6,398 nt of DNA from Planctomycetota bacterium (GTDB lineage Bacteria; Planctomycetota; Phycisphaerae; Sedimentisphaerales; SM23-30): the NCBI GenBank assembly GCA_022705365.1, contig JAKJEP010000199.1, forward strand, positions 1-6,398. The letters are read 5' to 3'. Position numbers and translations under genes: made by a program. The notes beneath the pieces were generated by a model. The model worked only from the letters and a program-made list of their open reading frames with translations. It was not told the DNA's origin and did not search any database. Shown here piece by piece: positions 1 through 4,836 of the stretch; the first letter of the stretch is position 1; every line of letters starts with the position of its first letter.

Positions 1-1
1 T

Positions 2-1045
2 GGACAGGTTGGTTTTATCTCCGGATTGTGCGTAGGCTGGATGTGGGAGGGAAATCCCGAAAAAAATATCCAGCCCTGGCGTGACACCGGCGTCGAAGTA
101 CGCGGGTTGGCGGTGGCGGACATCGAGCAGGCCTTTGCCCACGTCTGGGCCATGACCGGCAAGCCGATTCCGCGGCCCGAAAGAATTCGCCGCGACGACC
201 TGGCGCCCGCCGGCGATATGAGCATGCGCGTGGTGGCCAGCGTCCCAGCCACTGCCGGCATGTTCCGCCTGGACCAGCTCATTGCCGGCCTGGCCCGCCG
301 CCAGCTATGGCTGACCGATCCCTACTATGCCGGCACGCCCCCTTACGTACAGGCTCTGCAGGCGGCGGCAAAGGACGGGGTGGACGTCCGCCTGCTGGTG
401 CCCAATGCCATCGATATCCCGGGCCTCAAACCGCTCTCCCGCGCCGGTTTCCGTTCCCTCCTGGAAGGGGGGGTCCGCATTTTCGAATGGAACGGACCCA
501 TGCTGCATGCCAAGACCGCCATTACCGACGGCCGCTGGGCCCGCGTCGGCTCGACCAATCTCAACATTGCTAGCTGGTTCGGCAACTGCGAGCTGGACGC
601 CGTAATAGAAGATGAATCCTTCGCCCATGCTATGGAAGAAATGTATCTGGACGATCTCACCCATGCCACGGAAATCGTCCTGGATGCCAGGCGGAAGGTT
701 CGTGTCCCGGGTGAACCCCGCCGCCCGTTCCCCCATATGAAAAGAGACCGCGACCAGACCAGCCGGGTTGGTCGGGTTGGTCGGACCGGCCGGGTTGCCG
801 CCGGTGCCATGCGGATTGGCAATGTCCTCGGTGCCGCCTTTACCAACCGCCGGGTCCTGGAACCGATCGAAGCCCGTATCACCGTTGTGGCCGGCATTTT
901 CCTGATGCTGGTTGCCGTTCTGCTGGCATTTTTCCCGCGTCTGTTCGTTTACCCGCTGGCAGCGATTCTGGTATGGATTGCCCTGGCCCTTCTCTACCGC
1001 GGCTACCGCCTCCATCGCCGCCGCAAAAAAAGAACCCGTCGCTGA
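2..1045 (+). CDS. Phospholipase D superfamily protein, cardiolipin synthase-like, with C-terminal membrane anchor (5' partial)
   Basis: Members of this family transfer or hydrolyse phosphatidyl groups at a pair of HKD motifs; cardiolipin synthases join two phosphatidylglycerols at the membrane. The frame is open to the left window edge and the first visible residues (GQVGFISGLCVG) look like the strand just after the first HKD motif, so the true start and that motif lie outside. TTG at 26 is probably not the start. Numbering from that TTG, the second HKD motif is complete: H161, K163, D168, followed by GSTNLN (175-180). A core PLD domain spans about 65-215. Then comes a basic linker with a fourfold Arg-Val/Thr-Gly-type tripeptide repeat (247-258), two hydrophobic helices (about 285-303 and 306-324) and a very basic tail. 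Stop is TGA at 1043. Classical cardiolipin synthases carry their helices at the N-terminus, so the C-terminal hairpin is unusual. Family is firm; substrate is inferred. Confidence 0.88.
   Translation, partial: GQVGFISGLCVGWMWEGNPEKNIQPWRDTGVEVRGLAVADIEQAFAHVWAMTGKPIPRPERIRRDDLAPAGDMSMRVVASVPATAGMFRLDQLIAGLARRQLWLTDPYYAGTPPYVQALQAAAKDGVDVRLLVPNAIDIPGLKPLSRAGFRSLLEGGVRIFEWNGPMLHAKTAITDGRWARVGSTNLNIASWFGNCELDAVIEDESFAHAMEEMYLDDLTHATEIVLDARRKVRVPGEPRRPFPHMKRDRDQTSRVGRVGRTGRVAAGAMRIGNVLGAAFTNRRVLEPIEARITVVAGIFLMLVAVLLAFFPRLFVYPLAAILVWIALALLYRGYRLHRRRKKRTRR
765..800 (+). repeat. 9-bp tandem repeat inside the PLD gene
   Basis: Four 9-bp units run from 765 to 800. The first two are identical (GGGTTGGTC), the third is diverged and the fourth is half conserved. 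In frame they encode RVG, RVG, RTG, RVA in the linker between the PLD domain and the membrane helices. Because the unit is a multiple of three, copy changes would lengthen or shorten this basic linker without breaking the frame. Confidence 0.75.
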
Positions 1046-1059
1046 TCCCCGCCGCGTCT

Positions 1060-1083
1060 AACCCGCATATCTCACGGGGTTTT
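1060..1083 (+). terminator. Weak terminator-like hairpin after the PLD gene (left inverted repeat of the element)
   Basis: AACCC (1060-1064) pairs with GGGTT (1077-1081) around a 12-base loop, and the T-stretch 1080-1083 closes it. It sits 14 bases after the PLD stop codon and would act on the plus strand. The stem is short and the T-stretch is only four bases, so termination would be modest. The loop shares an identical 11-base sequence (GCATATCTCAC) with the hairpin at 1289-1309 on the other strand, because both are ends of the same element. Confidence 0.4.
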
Positions 1084-1110
1084 GACAAATATTATTGATA
1101 ACTCTATGGT
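1082..1110 (+). promoter_or_regulatory. Possible sigma70-type promoter inside the MITE-like element
   Basis: A perfect -35 box TTGACA (1082-1087) is followed after 17 bases by TATGGT (1105-1110), four of six matches to the -10 consensus. It would fire rightward, into the rest of the element and then antisense to the 3' end of the GH16 gene. The region is AT-rich, so a chance match is possible. Confidence 0.35.
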
Positions 1111-1198
1111 TCAGCATGTCTTATGTACTATTGATCGCATCGTCAACTTCAACAGCTGTTTTCAGCGTGAATTTTTGTCCGTCTTCGAGGCCGCAGGA

Positions 1199-1244
1199 GC
1201 TATCTTCCGCAGGCATATACGTATATATGTTGAGGACAGATAGC
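1199..1244. other. Long two-part hairpin within the MITE-like element
   Basis: The outer stem pairs GCTATCTTCC (1199-1208) with the stretch 1234-1244 (GGA, one bulged C, AGATAGC). An asymmetric internal loop follows, then an inner stem CATATA (1214-1219) with TATATG (1224-1229) around CGTA. The inner part also contains a 12-bp perfect palindrome (1215-1226). No T-stretch follows on either strand, so it is not an ordinary intrinsic terminator. It may be a structural feature of the element or of an RNA read from it. Confidence 0.5.
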
Positions 1245-1279
1245 GACGAGAACGAAGAAGGCGGGCAAAAAAGCCGCTG

Positions 1280-1309
1280 AAAACCAAAAGCCTGTGAGAT
1301 ATGCAGGCT
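1280..1309 (-). terminator. Intrinsic terminator-like hairpin for the GH16 unit (right inverted repeat of the element)
   Basis: On the minus strand AGCCTG (1309-1304) pairs perfectly with CAGGCT (1294-1289) around a 9-base loop. It is followed by TTT, GG, then TTTT (1288-1280). It lies 120 bases beyond the GH16 stop codon and is the best terminator candidate for the minus-strand unit, although the T-stretch is interrupted and the stem has only six pairs. It doubles as the right end of the MITE-like element. Confidence 0.5.
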
Positions 1310-1311
1310 AA

Positions 1312-1428
1312 TATCTTCTCTCTTATCTATCCCTCGGCAGCTTATCTCCTATGCAGGAAAGATACAGCAAACTTTTTCTACAGGATGTAGCCCTTTGTTT
1401 TGAAAATTCAGTATTTGGTGCTTTGACT
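1312..1428. other. Non-coding 3' region downstream of the GH16 gene
   Basis: Between the element and the GH16 stop codon I see no gene. The only structure is a 5-bp stem with a 3-base loop (CTACA 1378-1382, TGTAG 1386-1390). On the minus strand it is followed by A residues rather than T, so it does not make a terminator. This stretch is probably the 3' untranslated part of the minus-strand transcript. Confidence 0.5.
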
Positions 1429-3252
1429 TCAAGGCGAAGCGGAAACGGCGCGGAGAGAAAAATTTTTGATGGCCATACCGGTGTTAAATGTACCGGGGAT
1501 TTCCCAGCCCATATTCATATTGACCACGGCGTAATCGGCCGGATCGGCGTCGGTGAGGAAACCGCGTTGGGCCGCTTCCTGTAAACCGGTCTGGATATGC
1601 GGCAGCAAATCCTGTCGGATCGTTACCCATTGACCGGATTTCAGCGGATTGGGATTCAGCCGCTCACCCGGCATGATATAGATGAACTTTCGGGTGGCGT
1701 CCGCCTTGCCGCCATCCTCTGCCATATACAGCGGCGGGACATCGTAGCGGTAATCGTAAAAGGGAACGCCAAACCAGAAGTAATTGTTGTAGTCGGCAGA
1801 TTGTGGATTGATATTTTTGATAATCAGGAACAACTGGAACTGGGCGGTATGCAGGCCGGGATCATATTCCTCCATCTTCATGGCTCGATCACAATAAGCC
1901 AATTGAATCGATATGTGGAGATTGATTTTCTCCAGTCGGGTCAACGGAATCACCTCGACGGCATCCTGTTCGATAAGCAGATGCGGCCAGCTTTGCCCGT
2001 TGGTCCGCGGCCCCTGCCCATATTCCGCCTGCCCGAAAATCTCCAAAAGCAGATCACCATACTTCGATTGGGGGCCGCCATGGACAATACGTTTGCCCTC
2101 GTTGCGATATTCCATATCCCCATCCGGACGTTTGATACATTTGGCCCCGGCCAGGTCATATTTCGTGGCCCACTGACAGATGCGCCACTGGCCGGTGATG
2201 GATTCGGTAACCGGCTTCGGCTGTGGTCGGTCATAATTCAGAACCCCAGCCACCTTACGGCCGGTGGCCGAATCGGGAAAACTCAACTTGAATCCGTTCG
2301 CAAATGACATATCGGCAAACAGCGGTACACCTTCTACAGCGGCCCTTTTCCAAACCCGAACATACTCAACGCTGAACGTGGAAGGCAAATCGCTGTCCTG
2401 CGGCAAACCGAACCAGTCCGGCATGGTTTCGCTGTCAAAATTCAAGGTCAGCGGCTGATGCCAGTGGGTGTTTTCCAACCAGCGAATCAGCACCCCGTCG
2501 AAATACCACCTGATCTTCTCTGCATCCCACTCCAGCCCATATACATGAAAATCATCCGCCAGGTTTTCCGCCGCTGACCATATCCCCTGCGTCTCCCAGT
2601 GCTCCGGGTCCGTGGGAGTCCGGAATACATGCAGGTTCATATTGACTTTCTTCTCGAAACCGGCAGCACCGCCGCCAATTTCAAACACGTCGATTTCCGT
2701 CCATAAATTCGGATCGGCCTCATAAAACCAGAACGAACTGGATCCGTGTGACTTCATCGGACGGCATTTGACTTCAAAGTAACCATACAAAACCGTATTT
2801 TTACTTTTCACGGCGGCGGACGTATAGGTATGATACCCCTGATCCTTCGGCATCTCCGGAACTTCCATCTTCTGCATCAGCAGATGAAGCCGGCCCTCGT
2901 GAACCTGCACATTCCCCGGATAAAAATAGCCCGGCTGCCGCCCCAGCCACCCCGGATTGCGATCATACCATTTTCCCGCATCCAGCTTCTCCCCCTCGAA
3001 TTCATCCCACAGGGCTTGATAGGGAATCCACTCTCCCTCGTTCCCCTGATCGGAAAGAGGCAGCGCCTCGGTAATACGCTCGGGAATCGGACCAATCAGC
3101 TCGGTCCGCAGCCAGCCCTGCGGCATCGTGCGGCCATACAGCAAAGTAGTGGCAGACAGAATCATAACTAAAGTGGTTCTTAGAACGAACGCCCACCCTT
3201 TCCATCCGTCCCCACACCACTCCTTATGTATTATATGATTCGTACAGTTCAT
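1429..3252 (-). CDS. Secreted glycoside hydrolase family 16 enzyme with an unassigned C-terminal domain
   Basis: GH16 enzymes cleave beta-1,3 or beta-1,4 links in galactans and glucans (agar, porphyran, carrageenan, laminarin) with retention. In this 607-residue protein the catalytic signature is W184-T-E186-I-D188-V-F-E191: E186 is the expected nucleophile and E191 the acid/base. The spacing ExDxxE is the beta-bulge form found in agarases, carrageenases and laminarinases. The GH16 fold covers about 75-303. The segment NPGWLGRQPG (99-108) before the NVQVHEGRL strand resembles red-algal galactanases, so an agar/porphyran-type substrate is a reasonable guess. A hydrophobic stretch at about 21-40 after a long n-region looks like a signal peptide. 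Residues 310-607 are a further, probably beta-rich domain that I do not recognise. The ATG overlaps the stop of the upstream S41 gene (TAATG), and AGGAAG lies 8 bases before it, which fixes the start. Confidence 0.88.
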   Translation of the reverse strand: MNCTNHIIHKEWCGDGWKGWAFVLRTTLVMILSATTLLYGRTMPQGWLRTELIGPIPERITEALPLSDQGNEGEWIPYQALWDEFEGEKLDAGKWYDRNPGWLGRQPGYFYPGNVQVHEGRLHLLMQKMEVPEMPKDQGYHTYTSAAVKSKNTVLYGYFEVKCRPMKSHGSSSFWFYEADPNLWTEIDVFEIGGGAAGFEKKVNMNLHVFRTPTDPEHWETQGIWSAAENLADDFHVYGLEWDAEKIRWYFDGVLIRWLENTHWHQPLTLNFDSETMPDWFGLPQDSDLPSTFSVEYVRVWKRAAVEGVPLFADMSFANGFKLSFPDSATGRKVAGVLNYDRPQPKPVTESITGQWRICQWATKYDLAGAKCIKRPDGDMEYRNEGKRIVHGGPQSKYGDLLLEIFGQAEYGQGPRTNGQSWPHLLIEQDAVEVIPLTRLEKINLHISIQLAYCDRAMKMEEYDPGLHTAQFQLFLIIKNINPQSADYNNYFWFGVPFYDYRYDVPPLYMAEDGGKADATRKFIYIMPGERLNPNPLKSGQWVTIRQDLLPHIQTGLQEAAQRGFLTDADPADYAVVNMNMGWEIPGTFNTGMAIKNFSLRAVSASP

Positions 3253-4751
3253 TATTCTAACTTCCTTTCAGACTGCCCATTATACCCGCAGGGAAAATGT
3301 TGATCTATCAAATGGTAGATTTCCTGAACCAATACATCATCTTCCAGTGTTACATCCATTGGTACATCCGGCAGAACGCCATGCCCGTCATCATAACCGG
3401 CGGGACGTATAAAATGAGCACTGGAAATAACACAACCAATCCCACTGTTTGGTAGATAAACCGGACATATTTCCGAATAGAAGGATGCCCGGCCTCCTGT
3501 TTCCTCGCCTACAATGAGGCCCAAGCCGTTATCCTTCACAATTGCCGTGGTATCTACCGCTGCCGAGGCCGTACCATGATCGACAATCAGTACCAACATC
3601 CCATTCCACGGATCATCTTTAGGGTATGTTAAGCTGCCTTTCTCTATGCAATAATTAATCCATTCTCCTTCCAGTTTGGACATATCAACATACAAATGGT
3701 GATATTTCCCATAAAACCAGTGAACACGTAACCAGCGGTCCAAAAGCAGCCAGGGGGGAATATTCTTTTGCTTGAGCGCTGCAATGATCCAATTTCTTTC
3801 ATAGGTTCGTGAATAGCGCCATTTCTTACAACCGGTTTGCAATGGTTTTGAGACGACTCGTTGTAAAAGATCTTGCCCCAATTCTCCGTTACCCCCTCCA
3901 TTTTGACGAAGATCCACAATCAAAACAGTTGTCTTTTTGCCTTTCAATTGTACCAAAAGTGTATCCACCATCTTAAAATAGTTGTCACGAAGCGAATCAT
4001 CAAAAGAAGGGATTTTATAATGGCAAACTCGGTCTTCATAGTAAAATTGATAGGGGAATTCCCCCCAGCCGGCGTTTCTGGGCGGAACGGAAAATTCCGG
4101 CACTGCTGCCGACAGACTTTCCTGATAGGTTTGTCCCTGTACGTTTTTACCTGTAATCTCAAATTGTTCCACGATTCCGTCCGTCATCCAGATATAGGCC
4201 GGGAGAAAGTAAGGGATTTGCCAATTCTTTTGTTCCATGGTTTCGGCGGAGACATATTTATAATATCTCTTGAGCCATTCCGTGACCGGCTTGCCATTGA
4301 TGGAAAGTACTATATCACCATATTGCAATCGTACCGGTTCCACGGTTTTGGCCCAACCTTCAACAATCACATGGTTATTTTTGTAGTTGAGTGCCAGTGG
4401 CAGCAATTTTATTTTATCCCGGATAAAGAAATTGTAATTGTAGAAAAGGTTGCAGCGGGTGTGATCGTCGCCAATCAGGGCCAGTGTTTCTGCTATCAGA
4501 GGTGCAAATTCCTTACGACTAATTTTATTGCCAAGATTTGCTTTGATTTGCTGGACATGGGTGCTAAATGCTTCTTTGCCAATACTATGATATGGTTCAG
4601 GGTGTACCGCTTCCAGATTTTTGACCAGGTAATCAATATCCGCTATAGCCTGTTTTTTATTCAATACGGCTAAATCCTTGGTGTAAGAACAACCGCAGGC
4701 AAAAAAGACAGGAAAGATTACATATACGACATAATTAAATATTCGTAACAT
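3252..4751 (-). CDS. S41 family (C-terminal processing/tricorn-like) serine peptidase, putative lipoprotein
   Basis: This 499-residue protein is an S41-type serine peptidase. Residues 1-21 form a short hydrophobic signal ending ACGC, with C21 (or C19) as the likely lipidated cysteine; the lipobox is not canonical. A helical N-terminal region ends in IGDDHTR (93-99), where H97 fits the catalytic histidine of tricorn-like members. A PDZ-like segment (about 117-165) contains GDIVLSINGKPV. The S41 core has DLRQNGGGN (280-288), typical of the oxyanion region, and the nucleophile S396 in DHGTASAA, followed by GEETGG (415-420). A third catalytic residue, probably a glutamate, I cannot place with certainty. 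The segment 300-385 is longer than in many relatives. It acts outside the cytoplasmic membrane; the substrate is unknown. It starts 85 bases after the AOR stop with a weak ribosome site and is coupled to GH16. It is clearly lower in GC than the PLD and AOR genes (20-31 of 60 in sampled lines). Confidence 0.85.
   Translation of the reverse strand: MLRIFNYVVYVIFPVFFACGCSYTKDLAVLNKKQAIADIDYLVKNLEAVHPEPYHSIGKEAFSTHVQQIKANLGNKISRKEFAPLIAETLALIGDDHTRCNLFYNYNFFIRDKIKLLPLALNYKNNHVIVEGWAKTVEPVRLQYGDIVLSINGKPVTEWLKRYYKYVSAETMEQKNWQIPYFLPAYIWMTDGIVEQFEITGKNVQGQTYQESLSAAVPEFSVPPRNAGWGEFPYQFYYEDRVCHYKIPSFDDSLRDNYFKMVDTLLVQLKGKKTTVLIVDLRQNGGGNGELGQDLLQRVVSKPLQTGCKKWRYSRTYERNWIIAALKQKNIPPWLLLDRWLRVHWFYGKYHHLYVDMSKLEGEWINYCIEKGSLTYPKDDPWNGMLVLIVDHGTASAAVDTTAIVKDNGLGLIVGEETGGRASFYSEICPVYLPNSGIGCVISSAHFIRPAGYDDGHGVLPDVPMDVTLEDDVLVQEIYHLIDQHFPCGYNGQSERKLE
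3259..3270 (-). promoter_or_regulatory. Ribosome binding site and start/stop overlap coupling S41 and GH16
   Basis: On the minus strand AGGAAG lies inside the last codons of the S41 gene, 8 bases before the GH16 ATG (3252-3250). The S41 stop TAA (3254-3252) shares one base with that ATG. This arrangement decides the GH16 start and is typical of termination-reinitiation coupling. Confidence 0.7.
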
Positions 4752-4777
4752 AATATTTTCTTACTTGTTTGTTCTCC

Positions 4778-4820
4778 ATGATTCATAAATCATATAACCT
4801 GAAAAACTTTGTTGAAAAAC
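4778..4820 (-). promoter_or_regulatory. Candidate promoter/operator upstream of the S41-GH16 pair
   Basis: The 85-bp gap between AOR and S41 contains a palindrome ATGATT-CATA-AATCAT (4778-4793) and an 8-bp direct repeat TGAAAAAC (4800-4807 and 4813-4820, start to start 13 bases). On the minus strand TTTTTC (4819-4814) is followed after 17 bases by TATATG, or after 19 by TATGAT (4794-4789), which overlaps the palindrome. A repressor bound there would cover the -10 box. No intrinsic terminator is seen after AOR, so read-through from AOR is equally possible. Confidence 0.3.
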
Positions 4821-4836
4821 GTCCTAGTTGGATCGA

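Larger units (their letters stand above)
1062..1307. mobile_element. MITE-like non-autonomous element, 246 bp, with terminal inverted repeats and CTAA target duplication
   Basis: The left end reads CCCGCATATCTCAC inward from 1062 and the right end, on the minus strand from 1307, reads CCTGCATATCTCAC. Extended to 23 bases the ends match at 20 positions (mismatches at 3, 15 and 18). Immediately outside is CTAA on both sides (1058-1061 and 1308-1311), which looks like a 4-bp target-site duplication. The inside is AT-rich (18 G/C in 1081-1140) against the GC-rich PLD gene beside it. It holds no convincing gene; the best frame (1095-1280, TTG start) has no recognisable motif. The C-starting ends and 4-bp duplication recall the IS1380 family, but that is from memory and tentative. 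A solo relic of a larger insertion sequence is the alternative. Confidence 0.6.

Noticed and set aside
305..1015. Minus-strand open frame of 236 codons opposite the PLD gene
   Set aside because: It is the antisense of a GC-rich gene with an intact HKD motif; no independent evidence.
1191..1213. CCGCAGG direct repeat (1191-1197 and 1207-1213)
   Set aside because: Only seven bases, two copies, no further structure.
1261..1277. GCGG/CCGC stem with an A6-containing loop
   Set aside because: Four pairs only and no T-stretch on either side in the right place; probably chance in this region.
1095..1280. Plus-strand frame of 61 codons inside the MITE-like element
   Set aside because: It starts with TTG, has no ribosome site in good position, shows no recognisable motif and crosses the long hairpin; more likely chance.
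1378..1390. 5-bp hairpin considered as a GH16 terminator
   Set aside because: The stem is very short and on the minus strand is followed by A residues, not T.
1597..2307. Long plus-strand open frame of 236 codons opposite GH16
   Set aside because: It is antisense to a GH16 gene with clear catalytic motifs and shows no family features of its own.
3873..4673. Plus-strand open frame of 266 codons opposite the S41 gene
   Set aside because: It is a shadow of the S41 gene, whose catalytic and signal motifs are on the minus strand; the composition looks unlike a real protein.
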